Below the pieces are notes generated by a model. It was not told where the DNA came from. It made no database searches and saw nothing but the letters and a program-made list of their open reading frames with translations. Positions 36,229 to 45,021 of a stretch of 64,000 nt of DNA are shown here, piece by piece; the first letter of the stretch is position 1, and the number at the start of each line of letters is the position of its first letter. The DNA is from Paracoccus caeni. Its GTDB lineage: Bacteria > Pseudomonadota > Alphaproteobacteria > Rhodobacterales > Rhodobacteraceae. The stretch spans positions 186,001 to 250,000 of the forward strand of contig NZ_JAEPRQ010000001.1 in assembly GCF_016629665.1 (NCBI RefSeq), in the 5' to 3' direction. A program made the position numbers and the translations under genes.

Positions 36229-37701
36229 ATGCGTCTTCAGCTTACCCTTGCGCCTCTGGCATTCTCGCTTGCCGCCGTTCCGGCGCTGGCCGATATGCCC
36301 GAAGGCATCACCCATTTCACCCTGCCGAACGGCCTTGAAACCGTGGTGATCGAGGATCACCGCGCCCCGGTCATCGTGCAGATGGTCTGGTATAAAATCG
36401 GCTCTGCGGACGAACAGCCGGGCAAATCCGGGATGGCGCATTACCTTGAACACCTGATGTTCAAGGGCACCGACAAGATGGCTCCGGGTGAGCTTTCAAA
36501 GACCGTGACCGCCAATGGCGGCATGGACAACGCCTTCACCAGCTACGACTACACCGCCTATTTCCAGCGCATCGCCAGCGACCGCCTGCCGCTGATCATG
36601 GAGATGGAAGCCGACCGGATGGCGAACCTGAACATCGGCGAGGATGACTGGCAGGCAGAACGGCAGGTGGTGCTGGAAGAACGCGCGCAGCGCACTGACA
36701 GCGACCCCTCGGCGCTGTTTTCCGAGGAACGCTCGGCCACGCTTTACTATAACCACCCCTACGGTCGCCCGATCATCGGCTGGCGTGCCGAGATGGAGGG
36801 GCTGACGCGCGAGGATGCGATCAAGTGGTATGACGACCACTATTCCCCGAACGAGGCGATCCTGATTCTTGCGGGCGATGTGACCCCGGAAAAGGCCCGC
36901 GAACTGGCGGAACAATATTACGGCCCGGTCCCGGCAAAGGGCGAGGCCGAGCCGCGCCTGCGCCCGCAGGAACCTGACCAACGTTCGCCCCGCCGGATGG
37001 AGATGCACGACCCCCGCGTCGCCCAGCCGGTGCTAAGCCGCACGATCCTTGCGCCGGAACGCAATGCCGGCGATCAGGAAAAGGCCGCTGCGCTGACCGT
37101 GTTAAGCGATCTTCTGGGCGGCTCGGTGCAGACCTCGGTTCTGGGGCGCGAACTGGCGTTGACGGGCAAGGCGCTTTGGGTCGGCTCCAGCTATGACGGG
37201 CTGTCGGTCGATCCGACCAGCTTCACTATCGGCATGGTCCCCGCTGAAAACCTTTCGCCCGAAGAGGCCGAGGCGGCGCTGGACGAGGCTTTGGCTAAGT
37301 TTCTGGAACAAGGCCCGGATGCCGCCGATCTGGAGCGGGTGAAGACCCGTATCCGCGCCGCTCAGGTGTATTCGCAGGATTCGGCCCATGGCCGCGCCTA
37401 TGATTACGGTCAGGGGCTGGCGACCGGGCTGACGGTCGAGGATGTGAACGACTGGCCCGATATTCTTTCCGCCGTGACCGCCGAGGACGTGGCCGAGGCC
37501 GCGCGGGAATTGTTGAACAGCAAGGCCGTCGTCACCGGCTGGCTGTTGCCTGCCGAGGCTGCTGCGCCACAGGACGCCGCCCCGGCCGCCGAGGCGACAC
37601 CTGCGGCTGCGATTGCGCCGACAACCTCTCCGCAACCCGCCAATGATACCCGCCCGCCCGCGCGTCCCGCCGCCGACCAGACCAATGAGGCGCAACAATG
37701 A
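36229..37701 (+). CDS. M16 family zinc peptidase, catalytic subunit
   Basis: 490 residues with a signal peptide (to about ALA21). The inverted zinc motif is HYLEH (His71, Glu74, His75), with the distal Glu in the AERQVVLEERAQR helix. Processing-protease-like periplasmic enzyme. The last 45 residues are an Ala/Pro/Thr-rich tail. The partner gene follows with a 4-base overlap and lacks the zinc motif, as in other bacterial M16 heterodimers. Start 36229 has AAGGAG, though 12 bases away. Confidence 0.93.
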   Translation: MRLQLTLAPLAFSLAAVPALADMPEGITHFTLPNGLETVVIEDHRAPVIVQMVWYKIGSADEQPGKSGMAHYLEHLMFKGTDKMAPGELSKTVTANGGMDNAFTSYDYTAYFQRIASDRLPLIMEMEADRMANLNIGEDDWQAERQVVLEERAQRTDSDPSALFSEERSATLYYNHPYGRPIIGWRAEMEGLTREDAIKWYDDHYSPNEAILILAGDVTPEKARELAEQYYGPVPAKGEAEPRLRPQEPDQRSPRRMEMHDPRVAQPVLSRTILAPERNAGDQEKAAALTVLSDLLGGSVQTSVLGRELALTGKALWVGSSYDGLSVDPTSFTIGMVPAENLSPEEAEAALDEALAKFLEQGPDAADLERVKTRIRAAQVYSQDSAHGRAYDYGQGLATGLTVEDVNDWPDILSAVTAEDVAEAARELLNSKAVVTGWLLPAEAAAPQDAAPAAEATPAAAIAPTTSPQPANDTRPPARPAADQTNEAQQ

Positions 37702-39098
37702 TCCGCGCAGCCATCGCCCTGTGCTTCGCCGTTCTGGCCGTCCCCGCCCATGCGATCGAGATTCAGGAAGTCACCTCGCCCGGCGGCATCAAGGCCTGGC
37801 TGGTCGAGGATGACACCATCCCCTTCGTCGCGCTGGACTTTGATTTCAGCGGTGGGGCGAGCCTTGAAGCCCCCGGCAAGCGAGGGGCGATCAACCTGAT
37901 GATGGCGACGCTGGAAGAAGGTGCGGGCAAACGCGATGCGACCGAGTTTGCGCAGGCACTGGAAGATTTGGGCGCGGAACTGTCCTTCGATGTCAGCGAC
38001 GATTCGATGTCGGTGAATATGCGTGCCCTGACCGAGAACCGTGATCAGGCTGCGGCCCTGCTGGCCGAAGCGCTGACGCAGCCGCGCTTTGACGAGGATG
38101 CGGTGGACCGGGTGCGGGCGCAGGTGCAGGCGATCATCCGGTCCGAGGCGACCGATCCGAACAGCATCGCCGCCAAGGAAATGGCGCGTCAGGCCTGGGG
38201 CGATCACCCCTATGCGACCTCGATCAACGGCACGGCGGAATCGGTCGCGTCGCTGACCCGTCAGGATCTGGTGGCCGCGAAAAACCGGGTTCTGGCCCGC
38301 GACCGCGTCTTTGTCGGCGCAGCGGGTGATATCTCGCCCGAGGAACTGGGACTGCTGCTGGACAAGATCCTTGGCGGCCTGCCCGAAGAGGGAACGGCAC
38401 CTTTGCCCGAACAGGCGGAACTGCAACTGACGCCCGGCGTGACGGTGATCGACTGGGATAGTCCGCAGACCGTTGTGGCCTTTGCCGGGCCGGGTCTGCC
38501 CATCGACGATCCCGATTATTTCGCCGCTCTGGTTGCCGATCATATCCTTGGCGGCGGCGGATTCAGCTCTCGCCTGATGGACGAGATCCGTGAAAAACGC
38601 GGCCTGACCTATGGCGTCGGAACGGCACTGGCCACCGGGATCTATGGGCAGACATGGCAGGGGGGAATGGCGGGGTCGAACGCCACCACCGGGCAGGCGA
38701 TCGATCTGATCCGTCAGGAATGGGACCGCATGGCGCGCGATGGCGTGACCGAGCAGGAACTGAACGACGCCAAGACCTACCTGACCGGCGAATATCCCCT
38801 TCGCTTCAACGGTAACGGCCGCATCGCCGCGATTCTTGCAGGGATGCAGTTGATCGATCTGCCCGCAGATTACGTCAACAACCGCAACGCCAAGGTCGAG
38901 GCGGTGACGGCGGATGATGTGAAGCGCGTCTCTGAACGGCTCCTGAATGCCGATGATCTGCGCTTCGTGCTGGTCGGTCGTCCCGAAGGTATCGCCGCCG
39001 ATGATACCGCCGAAGCCGAAGAGGTGCCCGAGGATCAGGGGACCGAGACCGCGCCCGCTGCTGTCGAGGCTCCGGCCTTGGAAGAGGTGGTCAACTGA
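37698..39098 (+). CDS. M16 family peptidase, non-zinc partner subunit
   Basis: 466 residues with signal peptide (MIRAAIALCFAVLAVPAHA). HxxEH is replaced (NLMMATLEEGAG), but the substrate-binding Arg/Tyr pair is kept in DEIREKRGLTYGVG. Such subunits pair with a zinc-bearing partner, here the preceding gene (ATGA overlap). The C-terminus is an acidic/Ala tail. Physiological substrate not known; possibly targeting or signal peptides. Confidence 0.92.
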   Translation: MIRAAIALCFAVLAVPAHAIEIQEVTSPGGIKAWLVEDDTIPFVALDFDFSGGASLEAPGKRGAINLMMATLEEGAGKRDATEFAQALEDLGAELSFDVSDDSMSVNMRALTENRDQAAALLAEALTQPRFDEDAVDRVRAQVQAIIRSEATDPNSIAAKEMARQAWGDHPYATSINGTAESVASLTRQDLVAAKNRVLARDRVFVGAAGDISPEELGLLLDKILGGLPEEGTAPLPEQAELQLTPGVTVIDWDSPQTVVAFAGPGLPIDDPDYFAALVADHILGGGGFSSRLMDEIREKRGLTYGVGTALATGIYGQTWQGGMAGSNATTGQAIDLIRQEWDRMARDGVTEQELNDAKTYLTGEYPLRFNGNGRIAAILAGMQLIDLPADYVNNRNAKVEAVTADDVKRVSERLLNADDLRFVLVGRPEGIAADDTAEAEEVPEDQGTETAPAAVEAPALEEVVN

Positions 39099-39149
39099 TC
39101 TGCCTCGAATCGCTGGCGGGATGCCGGTCGGACTGCTAGATTTGGGGGC

Positions 39150-40970
39150 ATGAATAGCCATGCCCCCAATATACGCCCCATCATTCGGCAGCTTGATGAG
39201 ACGACTGCCAACCGCATCGCTGCGGGTGAGGTGGTCGAGCGGCCAGCCTCGGCAGTCAAGGAACTGGTCGAGAATGCGCTGGATGCGGGCGCGACGCGGA
39301 TCGATATTTCCATCGAGGATGGTGGCAAGCGGCTGATCCGCGTCGGCGATGACGGCTGCGGCATGTCGCCCGAGGATTTGCCGCTGGCGATGGCGCGGCA
39401 CGCGACCAGCAAGATCGATGGCAGCGACCTTCTGGCGATCAACAGCTTCGGTTTTCGTGGCGAGGCGCTGCCCTCGTTGGGCGCGGTGGGGCGGTTGACG
39501 ATCACCTCGCGGGCGGATGGTGCCGATGGTGCGGTGATCGCTGTGGCGGGCGGCAAGCCCAGTCCGGTGCGCCCTGCGGCCGCCAATCGCGGCACTGTGG
39601 TCGAATTGCGCGATCTGTTCTTTGCCACCCCCGCGCGTCTGAAATTCATGCGAACCGAACGCGCCGAGACGCAGGCGGTCGCGGAAACCGTGCGCCGTCT
39701 GGCGATGGCAGAGCCTTGGGTGGGCTTCACGCTGTCCGCCGATGGTCGCGAAATCTTTCGCGCCGATGCCGAGCAGGGCGAGTTGTTCGGCGCGCTTCAG
39801 GCGCGGCTGTCACGGGTCATGGGCCGAGATTTCATCGACAATTCAATTCCCATCGATGCCGAGCGCGACGGGCTGACCCTGACCGGATTTGCGGCGCTGC
39901 CGACCTATTCGCGCGGCGCGGCGGTGGCGCAGCATGTCTATGTGAACGGGCGTCCTGTCCGCGACAAGTTGCTGACCGGCGCTTTGCGGGCGGGATATAT
40001 GGATGTGCTGGCCTCGGGTCGGCATCCGGCGGCGGTGCTGTATCTGACCTGCGATCCGCAGATGGTGGATGTGAACGTGCATCCCGCCAAGGCCGAGGTG
40101 CGTTTTCGCGACCCGACAGCGGCAAGGGGGCTGGTGGTCAGCGCCTTGCGGCATGCTTTGGCGAATGCGGGGCATCGGGCGTCCTCGACCATTGGCGATG
40201 CGACGCTGGCGGCATTCCGGGCCGAGCCGGTGGTGGCGCAGCCGCAGCGGGCCTATCAGATGGAGTATCGCCCGTCGGGCGGGGCCATCCGGCAAGCGTT
40301 CGAGGCGCAGGCTCCGGTGCTTGGACCGGGCTTTTCGGAGGCTCCGACGGCGCGGTCGGAGCCGGTCGAAACTGCGGCCCCGATGGATGCGCCTTTGGGG
40401 GCGGCCCGGGCGCAAGTGCATGAGAATTATATCATTTCCCAGACCGAAGACGGGATGATCATCGTCGATCAGCACGCGGCACATGAGCGGCTGGTTTATG
40501 AACGGCTGAAGGCGCAGGCCGAGGTGTCGGGAATCGCGTCGCAGGCGTTGCTGATCCCTGAAATCGTTGAACTGTCCGAAGGCGACGCGGCGCGGATCAT
40601 GGCGATTGCGGATGAACTGGCCGGGCTTGGGCTGGTCATCGAGCCGTTCGGCGGCGGCGCGATCGCGGTCAGGGAAGCGCCGGCGATGCTGACCCGGCTG
40701 AACGCGGCGGCGCTGATCCGCGACATTCTGGACGATCTGGCGGATCAGGGTTCCTCGGATCGGCTAAGGGCCCGGATTGACGCGGTTTTATCCTCGATGG
40801 CCTGTCATGGATCGGTCCGGTCGGGACGGCGGATGTCGGCGGATGAGATGAACGCGCTTTTGCGCGAGATGGAGCGGACGCCGCGGTCGGGGCAGTGCAA
40901 TCACGGGCGTCCGACATGGGTGAAGCTGAACCTTTCCGATATCGAACGGCTGTTCGGGCGGAAGGAATAG
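39150..40970 (+). CDS. mutL: DNA mismatch repair protein MutL
   Basis: 606 residues. N-terminal GHKL ATPase: [30 protein letters not shown] and [16 protein letters not shown]. The C-terminal domain carries the metal-dependent endonuclease motifs: [19 protein letters not shown] and CNHGRPTWV, so this is a nicking-type MutL as in bacteria without MutH. The linker between (about residues 330-420) is Ala/Pro-rich. The downstream 208 bases contain three different repeat systems. Confidence 0.97.
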   Translation: MNSHAPNIRPIIRQLDETTANRIAAGEVVERPASAVKELVENALDAGATRIDISIEDGGKRLIRVGDDGCGMSPEDLPLAMARHATSKIDGSDLLAINSFGFRGEALPSLGAVGRLTITSRADGADGAVIAVAGGKPSPVRPAAANRGTVVELRDLFFATPARLKFMRTERAETQAVAETVRRLAMAEPWVGFTLSADGREIFRADAEQGELFGALQARLSRVMGRDFIDNSIPIDAERDGLTLTGFAALPTYSRGAAVAQHVYVNGRPVRDKLLTGALRAGYMDVLASGRHPAAVLYLTCDPQMVDVNVHPAKAEVRFRDPTAARGLVVSALRHALANAGHRASSTIGDATLAAFRAEPVVAQPQRAYQMEYRPSGGAIRQAFEAQAPVLGPGFSEAPTARSEPVETAAPMDAPLGAARAQVHENYIISQTEDGMIIVDQHAAHERLVYERLKAQAEVSGIASQALLIPEIVELSEGDAARIMAIADELAGLGLVIEPFGGGAIAVREAPAMLTRLNAAALIRDILDDLADQGSSDRLRARIDAVLSSMACHGSVRSGRRMSADEMNALLREMERTPRSGQCNHGRPTWVKLNLSDIERLFGRKE

Positions 40971-41000
40971 GCGCGCGCGCAACGGTGCGGGCGTTGCAAT

Positions 41001-41025
41001 CGGTATTTTTGCAACGAAGAAGCGG
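41001..41025 (+). repeat. dispersed GATATTT...GAAGAAG element, copy 5
   Basis: Plus strand reads CGGTATTTTTGCAACGAAG, then AAGCGG and CGGGG. Lies 31 bases after the mutL stop. Best match is copy 3. Confidence 0.65.
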
Positions 41026-41061
41026 CGGGGTGGCTTTGTCCAGCAAATGCTGGGTTTTGGG

Positions 41062-41116
41062 CTGCACAGAGCGTGCACCGTGGGTGCACAGGATGTGCAC
41101 AGGGTGTACACCGCTT
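41062..41116. repeat. five 11-bp units built on GTGCAC palindromes
   Basis: Units begin at 41062 (CTGCAC), 41073, 41084 and 41095 (GTGCAC) and 41106 (GTACAC), exactly 11 bases apart. The inter-palindrome bases are G/A/T-rich and vary (AGAGC, CGTGG, AGGAT, AGGGT, CGCTT). The spacing near one helical turn puts all palindromes on the same face of the DNA. Confidence 0.8.
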
Positions 41117-41147
41117 GCGAACGGTGGTGTTGCGTTGGCCGGGATAA

Positions 41148-41168
41148 GGTGCGTGCGGAGCACGCACC
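41148..41168. repeat. REP-like palindrome, possible terminator
   Basis: A 9-bp perfect stem GGTGCGTGC/GCACGCACC with loop GGA followed by CTACGGG. It lies 11 bases past the stop of the convergent sugar dehydrogenase gene. The GTGCGTGC...CACGCACC...TACGGG pattern resembles dispersed REP-type elements of proteobacteria; a partly related sequence lies near 62880-62915. Confidence 0.6.
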
Positions 41169-41178
41169 CTACGGGTGG

Positions 41179-42369
41179 TTATTGGGTGGGTGTGACGCGG
41201 ATCAACTGGCCGTTCCGGGTGTCCGTGAGGACCATGATGGCTCCGTCGCTGGCGACTGCCACATCTCGGATGCGTTCGCCGATATCGGTGAGATGGCGAG
41301 CCTCGCCGGTGACGCGGCCATCGGCGATTTCGAGGCGAACCAGCGCGCCTGCCTGAAGCCCGGCGATCAGGGCGTCTCCCTGCCAGTCGGCAAACAACGG
41401 GCCGTCATAGAAGGTCATGCCGCCCGGCGCGATGACCGGGTCCCAGTAGTAAACCGGCTGCTCGGTGCCTTCCATCTGGGTGACGCCCTCGCCGACCGGC
41501 TGGTTGCTGTATTCGACCCCATAGGTGACCAGTGGCCAGCCATAGTTGCGGCCTGCCTGCGGACGGTTCAGCTCATCCCCGCCTTTCGGGCCGTGTTCGA
41601 TGGTCCAGAGCGCGCCGTCCGGGCCCATGGCAGCGCCTTGGATGTTGCGATGGCCCCATGACCAAATCTCGGGCAGCGCTTCGGCCACGCCGGGATTGCC
41701 CATCGGTGCGCCGTCTGCGGGATTGATGCGCACGACCTTGCCCAGCGTCGTGGTGACATTCTGCGAATAGACGCGGGCATCGGCGTTCGAGCGTTCGCCG
41801 GTGGTGACGAACAGCGCGCCCTCGCCGTCGAAGACAAGGCGCGAGCCGTAATGTTTGGTGGAACTCCATGCCGGATTTTGCTGCCAGATGACCTCGGTCC
41901 CTTCCAGCGCCGTGCCGTCGGCAGAAAGGGTGGCGGTGGCGACGGCGGTGGCGGTTTTGCCGTCCTCGCGCGTTTGGGCGAAGCTGAGCCACAGGCGGCG
42001 GGTATCGGCGAAATCGTCGGCGATGGTGACATCAAGAAGGCCGCCCTGATCGCGGCTGTCGATTTCTGGCAGGCCGCTGATCGGGTCCGAAAGGCTGCCA
42101 TCGGCACCGACAAGACGCAGCCGACCGGGCAATTCGGTGACCAGCCAGCTTCCATCGGGCAGTTCGGCCATGCCCCAAGGATGCTCCAGCCCTTCGGTCA
42201 CGACCTGATGGGTCAGCGGCTGATCGGGCAGAGCAGGGGCGCGGGTCTGGCCGTCGAAAGCCGGGGTCTGACCCTGGCCATGGGGCGGCGTTGCGTTGAA
42301 ATCCTGCGCGGCGGCAGCGGTACCCGCGAACAGGAAGGCGAGGGTGGTCAGTCGGATGGCGCGTGTCAT
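41179..42369 (-). CDS. PQQ-dependent aldose sugar dehydrogenase (YliI/Asd type)
   Basis: 396 residues; signal peptide ending AAAAQD near residue 21. Six-bladed propeller motifs: GLEHPWGMAELPDGSWLVTE, LGKVVRINPADG, SWGHRNIQGAAMGPDGALW, EHGPKGGDELN and GMTFYDG, characteristic of soluble PQQ glucose/aldose dehydrogenases. Oxidises sugars in the periplasm. ATG 42369 has GGGG six bases upstream. PQQ synthesis genes are not in the window. Confidence 0.92.
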   Translation of the reverse strand: MTRAIRLTTLAFLFAGTAAAAQDFNATPPHGQGQTPAFDGQTRAPALPDQPLTHQVVTEGLEHPWGMAELPDGSWLVTELPGRLRLVGADGSLSDPISGLPEIDSRDQGGLLDVTIADDFADTRRLWLSFAQTREDGKTATAVATATLSADGTALEGTEVIWQQNPAWSSTKHYGSRLVFDGEGALFVTTGERSNADARVYSQNVTTTLGKVVRINPADGAPMGNPGVAEALPEIWSWGHRNIQGAAMGPDGALWTIEHGPKGGDELNRPQAGRNYGWPLVTYGVEYSNQPVGEGVTQMEGTEQPVYYWDPVIAPGGMTFYDGPLFADWQGDALIAGLQAGALVRLEIADGRVTGEARHLTDIGERIRDVAVASDGAIMVLTDTRNGQLIRVTPTQ

Positions 42370-42459
42370 GGCTGGCCCCTTTGGCAATGGATTCGGAGGA
42401 ATTCTGAAGGGGAACCTGCGCGGGGCCTCTCTGTTCCGTGAAGCTGGTTCACGTTGGTG

Positions 42460-43557
42460 TCAGGGGCGAAGGGGGCGGGGGCTGATCCCCCGCGCCTGCC
42501 GATAGAGTTTCGCCAGATGCTCGTCGAACAGGGCCTTTGCGCGGCCCCATGATCCGGCCTCGATCCGCTGCAATTCTGCAAGAACCGGCAGAAGCTGGGC
42601 GGCGTAATCCTCGGACGATTCGCGTGGCAGCATCGAGGGCAGGTTGTCGATCGCCATGACATCCAGCGGCGGATGGTCGGCGACGCGTAGGACCGGGGCC
42701 TGCCAGTCGGTCACGCGGTCATAGACCTTGATCGGGGAAAAGTCGCTGGTCGGGTCGCAGGCGACATCGCCGATGACGGTCAGGCGGCGGGCGGGGTTGA
42801 CCGCCTCTGCCGGGACAAAGACCGGCACGCCGGGACCGGCGAGGATGGCGTTGATGAACAGGTCATGGTCGAGGATTTCGGGGAAGGGGCCGCCGCTGGC
42901 GGTCTCGGCCATGTCCCAGCCGGTGACCGATACGCCCATTGCCGTCAGCAGATCCGAGGCACCGCTGCCCACGCGGCCCTTGGCGCCGATGACGATGGCG
43001 CGGGGGCGTGGCTTGCCGGTCGCATCAAGCTGGGCGCGCAGTTCGTCGTTCAGCAGGGTCTGGCTGGCATAGGCGCGGACGGGCGGGCAGGTTTCGCCGC
43101 GTTGTTGGGCGGCCCATGCTTTCAGCGATACGGCAGCACCGGCATAGCCCGCCCAATAGCCGAAGGCGGCAAGGCGGCGGCCATTTTCGTCCAGCAGGTA
43201 TTCAAGATCGTAAAGCGCGCCGCCCCCGGCCTTGAAACGGCCCAGCAGCACCTGTCCGGCGGGTTGGCCCTTGAAGGCATGGCCGAACATGATGTGGCGG
43301 TGACGCAGAGGCGTGCCGTCCTCGGGCAGTTCCTTCAGGCCGAAAATGATGGCGTCGTCGGGCGCGGTGGGCCAGCTTCCTTCGGGCGCAAGTTGGGCTC
43401 CGGCTGCGGCATAGGCATCGGCGGAAAGGACGCGGCGCGGGCTTTCCTCGACCGTGACGGTAAAGCCTTCTTTGATCAGTTGCGCCACGCCTTCGGGGGT
43501 GATGCCCACGCGGTCCTCGTTCGGGCGGCTTTCGGCCCTGACCCACAGATGCGTCAT
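42460..43557 (-). CDS. saccharopine dehydrogenase (lysine-forming, LYS1-like)
   Basis: 365 residues. Alanine-dehydrogenase-like fold: HLWVRAESRPNEDRVGITPEG at the N-terminus, IFGLKELPEDGTPLRHRHIMFGHAFKGQ (active-site Lys and His) and IVIGAKGRVGSGASDLL for NAD. Interconverts saccharopine and lysine plus 2-oxoglutarate. Fungi use it to make lysine; here dapD shows the diaminopimelate route, so a catabolic or osmolyte role is more likely. ATG 43557 has AAGGA nine bases upstream. Confidence 0.9.
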   Translation of the reverse strand: MTHLWVRAESRPNEDRVGITPEGVAQLIKEGFTVTVEESPRRVLSADAYAAAGAQLAPEGSWPTAPDDAIIFGLKELPEDGTPLRHRHIMFGHAFKGQPAGQVLLGRFKAGGGALYDLEYLLDENGRRLAAFGYWAGYAGAAVSLKAWAAQQRGETCPPVRAYASQTLLNDELRAQLDATGKPRPRAIVIGAKGRVGSGASDLLTAMGVSVTGWDMAETASGGPFPEILDHDLFINAILAGPGVPVFVPAEAVNPARRLTVIGDVACDPTSDFSPIKVYDRVTDWQAPVLRVADHPPLDVMAIDNLPSMLPRESSEDYAAQLLPVLAELQRIEAGSWGRAKALFDEHLAKLYRQARGISPRPLRP

Positions 43558-43808
43558 TCCTGTCTGTCCTTTGCGACTGATCCTGCCTGTCCGTCTTAGG
43601 GCGAAACCGCATTCAGGCCAACCGACCGGCGCATGATCCGGCACCGAAAAATCGTCCCTGCCTGTATCTTGGCAATCCGGGCCGGGCCTGTGAGTCATTC
43701 GGGTGACAGTCTTACGTGCCGATCCCTGCCGTTTGGCTGGACGCATCGACTTGTTCACGCTAATGTTTATCTCAATAACGGGGCAAAGACCCCGAAAGCG
43801 AGGCAGAT

Positions 43809-45017
43809 ATGGCAAGTCCCGAGCGGTTCTCGAACCTGCCGGAATATGCGTTTCCGCGTTTGCGGAAGCTTTTGGCCGGGATCGAACCCGGTCATCCCGA
43901 AGGGGCGTCCCCGGTGGTCATGACCATCGGAGAGCCGCGCCATGCCATGCCGGAATTCGTGGGTCCAATCATTGCCAAGCATCTGGCGGATTTCGGGAAA
44001 TACCCGCCGAACGAGGGCACGCCGGGTCTGCTGGACGCGATCAGCGGCTGGATCGCCACCCGTCACGGGATCGAGGTCGCGCCGGGGCGGATCACCTCGC
44101 TGAACGGCACGCGCGAGGGGCTGTTCAACGCCGCGCTTGCGCTGTGTCCCGAAGAGAAGGGCGGCAAGCGGCCCGCGATCCTGATCCCGAACCCGTTCTA
44201 TCAGGTCTATGCCGTGGCCGCCGTCGCCGTTCAGGCCGAGCCGGTCTTCGTTCCGGCCACCCCCGAGACTGGCAATCTGCCGGATTTCGAGGCATTGCCG
44301 GTCGAGTTGCTGGACCGCACCGCCATTGCCTATCTGTGTTCGCCCGCCAATCCTCAGGGATCGATTGCCGGGCGCGATTATCTGGAGCGGCTGATCGCCT
44401 TGGCCGAGCGGCATGATTTCCTGATCTTCGCCGATGAGTGCTATTCCGAGATTTACCGCGATGCGCCGCCTCCGGGTGCGCTGGCGGTGGCGACCGATAT
44501 GGGATTGGCGGATCGGGTGGTGATGTTCAATTCGCTGTCGAAACGCTCGAACCTGCCGGGGTTGCGGTCGGGTTTCGCGGCGGGGAGCGAGGCGAATATC
44601 GGGTTGATCCGCCGTCTGCGCAGCTATTCCGGCGCGCCGCTGCCGCTGCCCGCGCAGCATGTCAGCGAGGCCGCTTGGCGCGATGAGCCGCATGCGGTGG
44701 CGAACCGCGCGCTGTATCAACAGAAATATGCCATTGCCGACCGGATTTTCGGCAATGTGCCGGGATATCGCCCGGTCGAGGGCGGCTTCTTCCTGTGGCT
44801 TCCGGTTGAGGATGGCGAGGAAGCGGCAAAGCAACTTTGGGCACAGGCAGGCATTCAGGTGCTGCCCGGTGCCTATCTGTCGCGCGAGGTGGACGGCAAA
44901 AACCCCGGTAAGGGGTTCATCCGCGTGGCGATGGTCGATACCGCCGACCAGACCGAGGCCGCGCTGCGCAGGTTGCGCGCGGTAATCTATGACGGAACGA
45001 CTGACGGGGAAGGTTAA
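43809..45017 (+). CDS. class I/II aminotransferase (possible N-succinyldiaminopimelate aminotransferase)
   Basis: 402 residues. PLP Lys in [28 protein letters not shown] and [13 protein letters not shown] are the cofactor-binding motifs. The [14 protein letters not shown] block is the type seen in DapC-like enzymes, which would fit the succinylase pathway implied by dapD, but alanine or aspartate aminotransferase is possible. Followed closely by ftsK. The 251-base gap before it, shared with the divergent saccharopine gene, holds no gene that I can see. Confidence 0.9.
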   Translation: MASPERFSNLPEYAFPRLRKLLAGIEPGHPEGASPVVMTIGEPRHAMPEFVGPIIAKHLADFGKYPPNEGTPGLLDAISGWIATRHGIEVAPGRITSLNGTREGLFNAALALCPEEKGGKRPAILIPNPFYQVYAVAAVAVQAEPVFVPATPETGNLPDFEALPVELLDRTAIAYLCSPANPQGSIAGRDYLERLIALAERHDFLIFADECYSEIYRDAPPPGALAVATDMGLADRVVMFNSLSKRSNLPGLRSGFAAGSEANIGLIRRLRSYSGAPLPLPAQHVSEAAWRDEPHAVANRALYQQKYAIADRIFGNVPGYRPVEGGFFLWLPVEDGEEAAKQLWAQAGIQVLPGAYLSREVDGKNPGKGFIRVAMVDTADQTEAALRRLRAVIYDGTTDGEG

Positions 45018-45021
45018 GACG

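Noticed and set aside
37410..39401. Open frame of 663 codons on the minus strand
   Set aside because: Antisense to the M16 pair and the mutL start; no motif and no ribosome site.
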